Shown here: positions 27,066 to 36,164 of the stretch, piece by piece
Layout: the number at the start of each line of letters is the position of its first letter
Numbering within the stretch: position 1 is the first letter of the stretch
Origin: Chitinophaga costaii
GTDB taxonomy: Bacteria; Bacteroidota; Bacteroidia; Chitinophagales; Chitinophagaceae
Assembly: GCF_900094705.1 (NCBI RefSeq)
Contig: NZ_FMAR01000008.1
Span: 140,469-204,468 of the forward strand
Reading direction: 5' to 3'
Length of the DNA stretch: 64,000 nucleotides
The notes under the pieces: model-generated
Database searches by the model: none
Told to the model about the DNA's origin: nothing
Seen by the model: only the letters and a program-made list of their open reading frames with translations
Program-made: the position numbers and the translations under genes

Positions 27066-27416
27066 ATGTCAGGTGCTGACCATTACAAACAATATAACGA
27101 TGCGGCGCAATTCACTGAAGCGGATTGGATAGCCGGACTTACCGCACGCGATCATACGGTGATTGCGCTGTGTTACGACCGGTATGCGCCTGCCCTCTAC
27201 GGGTATATCCTGAAAACCGTTAAAACTGAATCGGTAGCCGCACCCATCCTGTCGGCGGCTTTCTTACATATTATAAAAGGCATTGGTGACTTTGTACCGG
27301 GAGATGTACGATTATTTACCTGGATGTTACGGATTACCCACTTGGAAATGATCCGGCAAACCGGAGAAGGATTTGAACTGCCGCCCATGGCACATGGGTT
27401 GCCAGGTGGTAGTTAA
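27066..27416 (+). CDS. Sigma-70 region 2-like protein without region 4
   Basis: 116 residues. The central part (IALCYDRYAPALYGYILKTV, ILSAAFLHIIKGIGDF, LFTWMLRITHLEMIRQ) has the layout of ECF sigma region 2: core-binding helix, acidic helix and the FxxWxxRI promoter-melting segment. The DNA-binding region 4 is absent and no frameshift continuation is seen downstream. It could be a truncated gene or a one-domain regulator. It sits downstream of the Crp/Fnr gene and its site. Confidence 0.65.
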   Translation: MSGADHYKQYNDAAQFTEADWIAGLTARDHTVIALCYDRYAPALYGYILKTVKTESVAAPILSAAFLHIIKGIGDFVPGDVRLFTWMLRITHLEMIRQTGEGFELPPMAHGLPGGS

Positions 27417-27601
27417 GTTAAGGCTGAGGCGTCCGTGCATCCGGAATTTTATAACCGTCACTATCCTTTATCGCCTAACACCCCGAATTTTGCTTGCTAA
27501 GTAGTGCCGTAGCGTTTCCCCTGTAAGTAAGGAAGAAAATCTTGCTGAATCTTTTGGATGCCTGGGTTTGAGCCTTGTTGAATAGCCTTATAAAAGGTGT
27601 G

Positions 27602-27871
27602 CTAGGAATGCGTGGATGCCAGGCCATAATCCGGGGCGGCCCCTTCTGCCAGGGCAGTACGGATAGCCATGCGCAATGCTTCCTGGGGAGGACAAGTTGC
27701 TGCAAAAGTGTAGTTCAGGGTATCTCTTTGTTCATTTTCACCCAAGGTTTCCGGCCAGTATTTTACCTGCTTGCGCGCATCCAAGCCTGGAAACTGCGCC
27801 GCAAATTGCGCATTTACCTGCTCCAGCAGGGCATCGATGCGCTGGCTTACCTGTTGTATATCCTGTGCCAT
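27602..27871 (-). CDS. Hypothetical protein
   Basis: About 89 residues from MAQDIQQVSQRIDALLEQVN; the first half is amphipathic helix. No family recognised. An upstream start at 27904 is possible. It lies 94 bases beyond the end of the AarF-family gene on the same strand, so it may be the tail of that operon. Confidence 0.4.
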   Translation of the reverse strand: MAQDIQQVSQRIDALLEQVNAQFAAQFPGLDARKQVKYWPETLGENEQRDTLNYTFAATCPPQEALRMAIRTALAEGAAPDYGLASTHS

Positions 27872-27997
27872 GAGATTGCTTTTGGCAAATGGTGCAATCA
27901 TCATTCCATAAAATATGCGGGCAAGTAAGTGGCCATTTGCCTTTTACTTGCCCGCTTTAAGCAGGTATAGCATTGCAGCACCTGTAAGGTGGTAGGC

Positions 27998-29317
27998 CTA
28001 TCGCTGCATGAATTTCCCAATCCGTTCCTGACCAGTGATTACTTGCGCCCGCAGGTCGTTGAGCAAGGTGTACAGTCCGAAATAAGTGCGATTTACATAG
28101 AGTGAATGCCGGCTGCCCCTGGCTACTTTTGATTCTTTTAATTCCTTCAAGTTAGACAGGTATTCTACATAATCATACATTTCCTGAAAATACGCATCGT
28201 TGCCAAAGTCGAAATGCTCCTGCCGGAAAGGGATGGTCAGCAGGTCAATGAGGTGTTGGAACAGGCCTGCATAAAACAGGATGTCCTGTTCGGAATCGTT
28301 ATCGTGTATCATTTCCAATTCGCGATACACTTTGCGGCGCCGCGTTTCATCTTTCAATACCTCGGGATCGGTGAGTTGGAAATAATTATAATAAAAATTT
28401 TCAGGAATTTCCTTTACACAGCCAAAGTCGAAAATACCCAGCCTTCCATCTGGCTGCATTAAGAAATTGCCGGGATGGGGGTCTGCATGAACTTTGCGCA
28501 GGCTGTGCATTTGGAATTGGTAAAAGTCCCACAACGCCTGTCCTATTTTATTGCGTACCTCCTGGCTGGGGTTGGTTTGCAAAAATTCCTTCAGGTGCAG
28601 GCCCGGCAGCCAGTCCATGGTAATAATTCGGTCGGAGGAAAGTGCAGGGTAGTAACGCGGAAATACCAAATTAGGGATATGGGCGCAATGGGCAGAAAGT
28701 TCTATAGAGCGTTCTAGTTCCAGGTGGTAGTCCGTTTCCTCTAGCAGTTTGCTCTCAATTTCTTCAAAATACTGATCCATATCTACTTCGCTCAGCCCGG
28801 CAATACGCATGGCAAAGGGTTTTATGAGGCGAAGATCGGAGCGTACGCTATGGGCAACTCCCGGGTATTGGATCTTTACCGCCAGGGTTTTGCCGGCTAG
28901 TGTAGCCTTGTGTACCTGTCCAATAGAGGCAGCATTACTGGCCTTCAGCTCAAAGGTGTCGAACAGGGCGGAAGGTGTTTTGCCCAGTGTTTTTTGAAAG
29001 GTATTTACCACCAGTGGTCCGGACAGGGGCGGAGCGCTGTATTGCGACATGGCAAACTTATCGGTGTAGGCCCTTGGCAGCAGGCCTTTGTCCATACTCA
29101 GCATTTGTGCAGCTTTCAGGGCACTTCCTTTGAGGTTACTGAGGGTATTATAAATATCTTCCGCATTATCTTCATGCAGCGCATCCTTCGTCGTGGAAGG
29201 ATCTATGAGTTTGCGGGTGTAATGTTTTATATAATTGGTGCCTACTTTAAGGCCGGTACTCACAAAGCGGCTGGCGCGCTCTACTTTGGAAGTGGGAATG
29301 CTGGATTGTTCTTTCAT
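27998..29317 (-). CDS. ABC1/AarF/UbiB-family atypical kinase
   Basis: 439 residues, the normal length. The family hallmark KxGQ-type motif appears as LKGSALKAAQMLS (near 60), then the alanine-rich loop in SNAASIGQVHKATL, the VAIK-type lysine in LAVKIQYPG, the ELDY-type LLEETDYHLE, the catalytic HADPHPGNF and the DFG in IFDFGCVKEI. The family supports quinone/lipid metabolism in bacteria and mitochondria by ATPase activity. It follows a TetR-like gene on the same strand after about 65 bases. Confidence 0.92.
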   Translation of the reverse strand: MKEQSSIPTSKVERASRFVSTGLKVGTNYIKHYTRKLIDPSTTKDALHEDNAEDIYNTLSNLKGSALKAAQMLSMDKGLLPRAYTDKFAMSQYSAPPLSGPLVVNTFQKTLGKTPSALFDTFELKASNAASIGQVHKATLAGKTLAVKIQYPGVAHSVRSDLRLIKPFAMRIAGLSEVDMDQYFEEIESKLLEETDYHLELERSIELSAHCAHIPNLVFPRYYPALSSDRIITMDWLPGLHLKEFLQTNPSQEVRNKIGQALWDFYQFQMHSLRKVHADPHPGNFLMQPDGRLGIFDFGCVKEIPENFYYNYFQLTDPEVLKDETRRRKVYRELEMIHDNDSEQDILFYAGLFQHLIDLLTIPFRQEHFDFGNDAYFQEMYDYVEYLSNLKELKESKVARGSRHSLYVNRTYFGLYTLLNDLRAQVITGQERIGKFMQR

Positions 29318-29381
29318 AATTCAAACTGCGTTGGCGTGGGCCGGCTGGCAAAGGTCACATGAAACACAAAAGCGGGCCGGG

Positions 29382-30011
29382 CTATTGTTTGCCGGAGAAG
29401 ATAAATTTTCCGAAATCCAGGATGCTGTCCAGCGTGTTAGTGCCGATGAGCTGGAAGCTCAAGGTTACTGCTTTTTCGATGGCTGCATCTGTCATTTCAA
29501 AACGATCGCTGGTGTCGTCCAGCCAGTATTTCAAGACAAACAGTGCTTGCAGCCAGAAGCCGTGTACATATTTGTCGGAAATGTATTTACGTTCCTGTAT
29601 CTCATTGGTAACATAACCGGTTTTAATGATACCGGCGGCAAAATCCTTGAAGGCTTTGCGGAAACTGTCCAGTTGATCATATTGCAGGATGGGCAATTTA
29701 ATGCGGCGTTCTTGTAGCAGCAGGTAACTGCGGTTTTCTTTCAGATTTTGTACCCATAGGAAGTAAAAAGCCAGGAGTTTTTCGGAGGCACTGTACTGCT
29801 GGTAGGTTTCGTCACTTTGCAATTGTTCCAGCGTATCATTAAAGATGGCCAGCCAGATATCCTTTTCAATAGCCTCCAGGGAAGAATATTGATCGTAGAA
29901 CTCCGATTCCGGTATGTTCAGGCTCTTACTGAGTGCGAATACGGACACCGGCGCATTGCCGTTTTCCAGCCAATACATTTTATATGCGTCGCGAATGAGT
30001 TTTTTCTCCAT
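29382..30011 (-). CDS. TetR-family transcriptional regulator
   Basis: About 209 residues from MEKKLIRDAYKMYWLENG; a start at 30059 is less likely. N-terminal HTH (VSVFALSKSLNIPESEFYDQYSS) and a helical ligand-binding domain. It is followed on the same strand by the AarF-family kinase gene, and likely regulates or is co-regulated with it. Confidence 0.8.
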   Translation of the reverse strand: MEKKLIRDAYKMYWLENGNAPVSVFALSKSLNIPESEFYDQYSSLEAIEKDIWLAIFNDTLEQLQSDETYQQYSASEKLLAFYFLWVQNLKENRSYLLLQERRIKLPILQYDQLDSFRKAFKDFAAGIIKTGYVTNEIQERKYISDKYVHGFWLQALFVLKYWLDDTSDRFEMTDAAIEKAVTLSFQLIGTNTLDSILDFGKFIFSGKQ

Positions 30012-30059
30012 AAGAATATTTTTTCGGTGGATGGTGTGGGAGGCTTGGGTGCTATACAA

Positions 30060-30765
30060 AGCTAAGGCTGTTTTGGTTACCGGGATGTTAAAATAAGGGT
30101 GTTTTTAGGAGGTTGTTTGGATAAAAACGGGGATTTTGAGGCCTCTTTAAAGATTTTTTGCCAGAAAATCAGAAAACGGGGAAATGGGATCACCCTTTTT
30201 TTAGTGTTTCCTGTTATAGAAGTAACCAGGGCGTTAAAGAGGGTACAACCTACCCGCAACGAATCCGGAAAAAGTCTGGGAGAACGCTTATCCTGGAACG
30301 CTTTTTATTAGAAGGTTCTTTAATAGTACAGAGTGCTTATCACTACTGCCTTTCGACTGGGTTTTATTAGGAAATAGAATTGATCAAATGCCAACCACTA
30401 TATCGTAACCGTGCAGATGCCAACATGAGATGAATGCCAACGAGAGAATGATGTGAACAAGAGATGATTTGCCAGCCAACTTAGAGATTACTAGCTGAAA
30501 ACAGCAGAAGACACATGCCAACAAGAGAAGGAAAGTAACGGTGGCCCGGCTGCAACTGGCAGCAGGGTCTTCGTTACAATTTTAAGCGTATTGATAAAAA
30601 GTACTGAGAAGTTACCTGAAATTTATAAAGTTAAAAAGATTGCTTTCAGTTCATCCTTATTTGATCAGGGGCAACCTGTAAAACAGATAGTCATTATGTC
30701 ATTCAATTACCCCCAAAGCAGGCAGGCGTAAATTTTTAGCTTCAACATGTAATTGCTATTAACAA
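30060..30765. other. Gene-free region
   Basis: No supported gene. The first 300 bases contain open frames without recognisable features; the stretch 30416-30530 has short degenerate repeats; the rest reads as non-coding. Confidence 0.5.
30416..30530. repeat. Degenerate 16-18 bp repeats
   Basis: Three near-adjacent units (GATGCCAACATGAGATGA, ATGCCAACGAGAGAATGA, TGTGAACAAGAGATGA, 30416-30467) and a fourth at 30514-30530 (ATGCCAACAAGAGAAG). Low similarity; function unknown. Confidence 0.35.
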
Positions 30766-31274
30766 GAAACGTGGCAGACCGGCAATCGTACAATTGAAAA
30801 CTTCTGGCGTATACCGGGGTGTACATCAATTATTGGCGATGCTTTCTGAAGATAGCCACTCGGCCTTTCAACTGTTGTTTGAATGATATAAAGACCACAT
30901 CTACCGGGTAGCCATAGTGTATGCAAAATCTACCACCACTGCGGAAGAAATTCTTCAGGAGTGTTGTTGAAAGTGTGGTTAAACCGGAAGCATCTTTTTT
31001 TAATCAGGTTTGAATCCTGGCTATACAGTGAAGCTAGGAACATGATCCTGGATCAGGTACAATACCTGGCCATAAAATGGAAAGTCTCTCATCAGTACGC
31101 CCGTCAGCCAATAGCCTCATAAAATACTACAGAATATAAATAAGAAACGCCCAGTATGCAGAACTGCTGCGGAAGGCCCTCCTGAAATAACCCCCGCGCC
31201 AGGCCATTATACTAAAGATGGTCAAGGAAGAAAAATTATCCTACCTACAAATTGCTTTGAAACTTAATATATAG
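30766..31274 (+). pseudogene. ECF sigma factor (FecI-like), degenerate
   Basis: Frame pieces in order: LLAMLSEDSHSAFQLLFE, stop, YKDHIYRVAIVYAKSTTTAEEILQEC (region 2), a frameshift, VWLNRKHLFLIRFESWLYSEAR, a decayed linker, then AELLRKALLK, stop, PPRQAIILKMVKEEKLSYLQ (region 4), ending at 31274. At least three stops and one frameshift. In Bacteroidota such sigma factors usually pair with an anti-sigma factor and SusC/D genes; none remains here. Confidence 0.8.
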
Positions 31275-31459
31275 CCATTTTCAGTGAAGACCCCGCAGCC
31301 AGCAATTATTCAGCACTTTACGGGAAAACAGAAAGCAGGCCAGCGAGGCTTACCTATTTGATGAGATCGCTTATTACGCATGTCGTTTTTTAAAATCCAT
31401 TATCATAGCTTCCTGAAATGCTATAAAATTTCGGGGAGGTACAAGAAAAGGAATGACAT

Positions 31460-31498
31460 AAAAAAAGCCAGCAACATCCCTGTAGATGTACACTGGCT
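31460..31498 (-). terminator. Terminator after the 63-residue membrane protein
   Basis: On the minus strand an imperfect hairpin (AGCCAG...CTGGCT, with the stem continued by TACATC/GGATGT) is followed by seven T. It lies 38 bases past the stop of the gene at 31536. Confidence 0.65.
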
Positions 31499-31535
31499 AT
31501 ATGCTGATGGATGATGCCTGTAGTATACCCGCATC

Positions 31536-31727
31536 CTAGTTTAAGGCACCGTTCAACGCGCGTTTTGCGGTGCGGGCAGCTTTGCGGGCATGCCGGCTAA
31601 TTTTTCCTTCGGCGCTGTCTGCGGCATCTTCAATTTCGTCGAGGGCATCCGTATTTTTAGAGAGGTAGATAATCACACCAGCTGCGGCCACACCTACTAA
31701 GAGGGATGCGAGAAGAATCTTTTTCAT
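31536..31727 (-). CDS. Small single-span membrane protein
   Basis: 63 residues from MKKILLASLLVG. One hydrophobic segment (residues 4-21), a short acidic stretch (TDALDEIEDAADSAEG), and a basic tail (KISRHARKAARTAKRALNG). The layout resembles YtxH-like small envelope proteins of Bacteroidota. A longer frame to 31874 has no coding character. It has its own terminator downstream. The region 31728-32019 above it shows no gene. Confidence 0.65.
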   Translation of the reverse strand: MKKILLASLLVGVAAAGVIIYLSKNTDALDEIEDAADSAEGKISRHARKAARTAKRALNGALN

Positions 31728-32019
31728 AATGTATATTTTATAGTGAGAAGATATTGTTGCGTTGTCAATATTTATGCAAGCGTTGTGCCAAGGGATGCGG
31801 TAGGAAATGTTAAAATGCCGTTCCCTGCCGTGGCAGCCCGCCGCCTGTGGGCAGGGGCGCTGGGGCATATTCATCTATATGGGGAGCATGCACCGCTTTT
31901 TACCCCAACATGATGCGCTAAATGGGCGGAATGCTATGTAAAAGGACATACAGCGAGGCTGTGATTATATTTTTTCACTAATTACGCCTATCTTGTTCCC
32001 TTCTATTTACTAACAAGAC

Positions 32020-32874
32020 ATGAAAACATCACAAACCATCCTGGGGATAGACCTCGGTGGCACCAATGTAAGAGCAGGCCTGACCGGGCCTGGGCAGGAG
32101 TTACAGTTGGCCTCCACTCGCATCAGGGCCAACGGCCCGGTGGAACACGTACTTGAAGATATTTACTCCGTTACCGACCAGTTATTTCATCCGGGTATTT
32201 CCGCTATAGGCATAGGGGTACCTAGCGTGGTGGATGTGGAGGAAGGTATTGTGTATGATGTGCAAAATATTCCTTCCTGGCGGGAAGTGCCGCTGAAAGC
32301 CCACATGGAGGCGCGGTACAAGGTGCCGGTGCTGGTGAATAATGATGCCAACTGCTTTGTGTTGGGCGAAAAATATTTCGGTAAAGCTAAAGGAGTACAC
32401 GCTGTAGTGGGCCTGGCCATTGGCACCGGTATGGGAGCCGGTATTGTAGTGAAGGACAAGTTGTTTTCCGGTACCAACTGCGGCGCCGGTGAGTTTGGAA
32501 TGGTGGCTTACCTGGATCAGTTTTACGAATATTACGCCAGTGGCCAGTATTTTAAAAATGTACATCAGTCTACCGGCGAAATATTCTTCCAAAAAGCGCA
32601 GCGTGGGGAGTCTGATGGCCTGGCCGCTTTTGCTGAATTGGGAACGCATATTGGCAATGCCATTAAAATGATTCTCTATACTTATGATCCGGAAATGATT
32701 ATCCTGGGAGGTTCCATTGGCCAGACGTATCCTTTTTTCCAGGAAGCCATGTGGGAGCGCATTCGCACTTTACAATTTGGTAAAACGGTGGAGCGGCTGC
32801 GCATCAGTGTTTCTGAACTGAAACATGCCAATTTGCTAGGCGCCGCCAGCCTGTGGTTGGACGCGGAGTTGTAA
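32020..32874 (+). CDS. ROK-family sugar kinase-like protein, atypical
   Basis: 284 residues. The phosphate-1 motif ILGIDLGGTNVRAG starts the protein; NNDANCFVLGE holds the expected catalytic aspartate; AIGTGMGAGIV is the phosphate-2 region. The usual ExGH motif is GEFGM here (His replaced by Met), and the zinc-binding CxCGxxGCxE loop is missing: the sequence goes straight to YYASGQY. Standard ROK kinases phosphorylate glucose, fructose or N-acetylmannosamine. With these losses the sugar specificity, or even kinase activity, is uncertain. Confidence 0.88.
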   Translation: MKTSQTILGIDLGGTNVRAGLTGPGQELQLASTRIRANGPVEHVLEDIYSVTDQLFHPGISAIGIGVPSVVDVEEGIVYDVQNIPSWREVPLKAHMEARYKVPVLVNNDANCFVLGEKYFGKAKGVHAVVGLAIGTGMGAGIVVKDKLFSGTNCGAGEFGMVAYLDQFYEYYASGQYFKNVHQSTGEIFFQKAQRGESDGLAAFAELGTHIGNAIKMILYTYDPEMIILGGSIGQTYPFFQEAMWERIRTLQFGKTVERLRISVSELKHANLLGAASLWLDAEL

Positions 32875-32881
32875 TAGCAGA

Positions 32882-33280
32882 TCAAGCATGCGGGGGCCTG
32901 GACTCCAGGAGCTTGAGACCTTGGAGCACTGTTTGGATAAGCTCCTCTATGCGCTGCAATTGTGCGGGAGTATAATGAATGTAAGCGTACTGGAAAAATT
33001 CCTGCCAGGTAAGCGTAGCCCCTTCGCTGGATAAGGTACTGCCATCCCGGAACTGAATGAATAAACGGTTAAAGCCTGTCAGCAATTGATAATCTCCCTT
33101 CATCTGCTGTAGCAGCTTGTGCAGCGGCAGGCAGGGAAGGTGCTGTAAGCTGGCTGCATGCGTTTGCTGATACGCATTTTCCAGTAAGATATAACTGATC
33201 AGCGATGCGGGAAGCTTCAGGTAAGCAGCCAGATAATCGGCCGTTGTAACATCCGGGATGGGTGGATAGACTGAATTCAC
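32882..33280 (-). CDS. Hypothetical protein
   Basis: 132 residues, mostly helical, no signal peptide or known motif (VTTADYLAAYLKLPASLISY near the start). Converges with the ROK gene with 7 bases between stops. The region 33281-33630 above it shows no gene. Confidence 0.5.
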   Translation of the reverse strand: MNSVYPPIPDVTTADYLAAYLKLPASLISYILLENAYQQTHAASLQHLPCLPLHKLLQQMKGDYQLLTGFNRLFIQFRDGSTLSSEGATLTWQEFFQYAYIHYTPAQLQRIEELIQTVLQGLKLLESRPPHA

Positions 33281-33630
33281 ATTCTTGTAATTTTAGTTAG
33301 AAAATGCACCAGACCTTTTGCCGGAAGCCAGTAAAAAGGGGGCGTACATTAGACAGCTTTTTTAAAATCTTTCAATTGAGTTCCCAGCCAATGCAAGGGC
33401 CGGTTTTTAAGCAGGTGATGCATTAATTTTTATGGCAGATCTTCTCTCCGGTATTCCGTCTTTTGACATGGACAGGCAGCGTAATAAATAATTCAAATAC
33501 GATAATTAAACGCTCAGGTTGGTTAACACCTCGTTAATCACTGATATAATCCCTATTATTTTGATCCTTTTTGCCGCAAAATAAATGGATGTAATGCCGT
33601 TTTACTTTGGAGTAAGTTATTATGAGCCTG

Positions 33631-34401
33631 CTATTTATATAAAATTTGTTCAGCGGTGTAGTAGGTTTTACGCCCGCCCTTCACCTGTATTTCTATGGGC
33701 GATCCGGCCGGGCTGGCAGTTTGTTTGGCGCTATGTATCCGGAAAAAATCCCTTACCTCGCCGGCAATGATGCCCGGGTGGGTTTTGAGAATGGTTTTCT
33801 CCGACTGGCTGAGCACGGTTTTAATAGAATGGGCCAGTATCTTCACCTGTTCTGCTGGTATTTTACCGGCAACGGAAAAGGGTGAAATGCCTGCGTCCCA
33901 AAGTATTTCATCCGCATAGGCATTGCCTATGCCCCGGATTAGCTGCTGATCCAGTAAAATATTTTTGATACTGGTGCGGGCACCTTCCAACACCGTCTTC
34001 AGGTAAGGCAGTGTAAGTTCCAGGGCATCTGGTACCGTGCTGGCTTCAGGATTCAAGGAGGGAAGAGCCGCGCCCATAAAATCTGTCATGACCAACGAAC
34101 TGCCATCCTGGAAGTTCAGGGCCAGCACCGTGCCTTTTTGTTTTTGATTGCCTGCTGCGTAATGCAACCGGCCTCTTAACATGAGGTGTAATGCCAGCAT
34201 ATCGCCCTGGGAAAATTGAAAATACAGCTCCTTACCGCTGCGGTATACTTTTTTAATTGTTTGCCCGGCCAGGGTATCGTTGAATGCGGAGACTGGTACT
34301 TTGATTTTTTTAGACTGCACTAATACTTGCTTCACTTCTTTACCCACCACCAGGCGCTGTAAGTTATGACTGAACACTTGCAGATCGGGTAATTCCGGCA
34401 T
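33631..34401 (-). CDS. Fpg/Nei-family DNA glycosylase, zincless
   Basis: 256 residues starting MPELPDLQ, which provides the catalytic P2 and E3. The helix-two-turn-helix region reads LIRGIGNAYADEILWDAG with the conserved asparagine. At the C-terminus the usual zinc finger (four cysteines) is replaced by a cysteine-free hairpin, IEIQVKGGRKTYYTAEQI, like zincless fingers known from some relatives. It excises oxidised bases and cuts the abasic site by beta-elimination. Which lesions it prefers cannot be told. Confidence 0.9.
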   Translation of the reverse strand: MPELPDLQVFSHNLQRLVVGKEVKQVLVQSKKIKVPVSAFNDTLAGQTIKKVYRSGKELYFQFSQGDMLALHLMLRGRLHYAAGNQKQKGTVLALNFQDGSSLVMTDFMGAALPSLNPEASTVPDALELTLPYLKTVLEGARTSIKNILLDQQLIRGIGNAYADEILWDAGISPFSVAGKIPAEQVKILAHSIKTVLSQSEKTILKTHPGIIAGEVRDFFRIHSAKQTASPAGSPIEIQVKGGRKTYYTAEQILYK

Positions 34402-34455
34402 ATTTCATCGGATTAAAATGGTTCCATTCTATAGACTGCAACAATCCGGCCATTG

Positions 34456-34785
34456 TTAGTTATTTATCAATTGGACAATTTGTTGTGTGGCCCGTTTAGC
34501 TTCGGGCATTTTAAACAGCCTGAAGGTATTTATCATGTAACGATACACATAATAGTTGCTGTAAATGCCCAGCTGCACCAGCAAACCCCGTAATTTTTCG
34601 GCGTTTGGGAAAAGTATATCATCGGTGCCGGTAAACAGGCTGATGCGACCTGCACCATTTAGTGGACTGTAGAGGGGCTTATTAACTGGCTTATCGGCAG
34701 TATTCGTATAAGCAGGACCGTTAGCCCGGGTCGTGTGTACAAAGAAAAAAAGGCTAACTATTAGTAAGCAGGTTGTTTTGTGCAT
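34456..34785 (-). CDS. Secreted hypothetical protein
   Basis: 109 residues with a signal peptide (LLIVSLFFFVHTTRA) and a mostly helical remainder (NAEKLRGLLVQLGIYSNYYVYRYMINT). No family recognised. It lies 54 bases upstream of the Fpg gene on the same strand and may be co-transcribed. Confidence 0.5.
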   Translation of the reverse strand: MHKTTCLLIVSLFFFVHTTRANGPAYTNTADKPVNKPLYSPLNGAGRISLFTGTDDILFPNAEKLRGLLVQLGIYSNYYVYRYMINTFRLFKMPEAKRATQQIVQLINN

Positions 34786-34879
34786 GTGATATCCACTAAA
34801 AATTACAGCAGGAGAAAATAATAAATTACGCCACGATGCGGATGTTCATTATAAAACGCCGTTACTGGGAAGGTAGCGC

Positions 34880-34916
34880 AAAAAAAAAACAAGGCCGCCC
34901 AATTAGGGTGGCCTTG
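34880..34916 (-). terminator. Rho-independent terminator, minus strand
   Basis: 11-bp stem (CAAGGCCACCC with GGGCGGCCTTG, one mismatch), 5-base loop, ten T on the minus strand. The nearest upstream gene on that strand ends at 35300. The intervening 34917-35299 shows no supported gene. Confidence 0.75.
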
Positions 34917-35299
34917 CTGTAATCAGGTGTTGGAATGGCGTTCCTCTTAAACGGATGTAATGTTAAGAAATTGTTTGAACGCTCATTTAAAATTTTGACC
35001 AACAACGGTTATCTAGTGACGAATAACCATTTATTGCTTTGTTTCGAATAGTTTCAGAACTGGTCCAGCTGTGGCAGTATCACAAGAGGGGAGCGGCCAT
35101 TGGCGGCTCGGCCGTCCGGATTATCGTTGCTGGTCACTGGCAGTTATTCCCTTCTGCCTGCGGTTTTGTTGCCTCCTCAAAAGCAAAATCAGGCTATGTT
35201 GGGAGTTGGCTTATAAACAGCAACTTTATTAAACGGGTATCCTGCATGTGCTGTTGGTACAAGTGCAAAGAGGTCAGTAAACCATCTGGGATTATCGGA

Positions 35300-35779
35300 T
35301 CATAAACGTTGCAGCACTTTATGGCCCAGGCAAAATACCATCGCGTCTTCCGCCAGCCCGGCTACCGTATCGGGTACTTTGGTGTGTTTGGTAAGCCGGG
35401 TGCGGGCGTACCATAACAGGTAGGTAGCACCTAGTGCAGTGGCACTGCCAATGAGGGCGCCCACCCACGCTTTTTGTTTCAGTTGATGTCCTACCTGCGC
35501 GCCAGCCAGTCCGCCGGAAATGCCACGGCCTACGAGACTCATGGGCAGGATGCGGTCTTTGGCCATGGGAAGTTTATCGCCCACCAGCTCTCCGGCCGAT
35601 AGGACCGTCCATACGCTGGCTTTATTAAACCGGATGGATTTATGGGGCTGATGCAGTGCCAGGTCTTTCTGCTGTTGCAATTTACGGCTTACCAGGGCTG
35701 GAGCCAGCAAGGCCCGGGAGCCGGCTACCACGCCAATGCCGGCAATGGTGAATATATCTGCAAAAGTGAGCTTGCTCAT
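35300..35779 (-). CDS. DUF4126 membrane protein
   Basis: 159 residues. IGVVAGSRALLAPALVSR near the start and the glycine-rich ISGGLAGAQVGHQL and ALIGSATALGATYLLWY segments match DUF4126, a small membrane family of unknown function. Three to four hydrophobic stretches. Stands alone. Confidence 0.82.
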   Translation of the reverse strand: MSKLTFADIFTIAGIGVVAGSRALLAPALVSRKLQQQKDLALHQPHKSIRFNKASVWTVLSAGELVGDKLPMAKDRILPMSLVGRGISGGLAGAQVGHQLKQKAWVGALIGSATALGATYLLWYARTRLTKHTKVPDTVAGLAEDAMVFCLGHKVLQRL

Positions 35780-35831
35780 ATGCGTGCGTTTTCCCTACAA
35801 GGCTTAAAAACGATGCCAAAGATTGGGGGCA

Positions 35832-36146
35832 GTCAAATGGTGCAAAGCTGTAGAAGATATGGCCCATCTCCGCAATATTGCCCGCCGGCACATAATCGCA
35901 TCAGGCTGCATATTTTCCCCAGATCGCCAGTACAGCGGCATTGGCATGCAGCTGCCGGATAGCCTACTCCGATATCCCTTCAAATACTTCGATCACAGTG
36001 CCGTGTTCTGCTTTCAGGATGATGGCAGCGCGGGCAGTGGCCAGTTTTGCTTGTTGCAGAATGGGTAGGTGGGTGCGCATAAGGGTATCCAGCTCGCCGG
36101 CCTTGCCGGGTTTGGACCGGTATCCTGCTATAGCGATGCGTGACAT
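35832..36146 (-). pseudogene. Antibiotic-biosynthesis-monooxygenase-like gene with two in-frame stops
   Basis: The frame reads MSRIAIAGYRSKPGKAGELD to VIEVFEGISE, TAG (35964-35966), AIRQLHANAAVLAIWGKYAA, TGA (35901-35903), CDYVPAGNIAEMGHIFYSFAPFD. Ignoring the stops it is a complete protein of about 105 residues of the dimeric alpha/beta barrel (ABM) type. Both stops are single-base changes from sense codons, so decay is probably recent. Confidence 0.72.
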
Positions 36147-36164
36147 ATGGGAATGTTTTAGTGA

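Noticed and set aside
30416..30530. CRISPR-like array
   Set aside because: Units are only 16-18 bases, degenerate, mostly without spacers, and no cas genes are present.
35039..35305. 88-codon plus-strand frame
   Set aside because: No family resemblance; overlaps the DUF4126 gene end and reads like random sequence.
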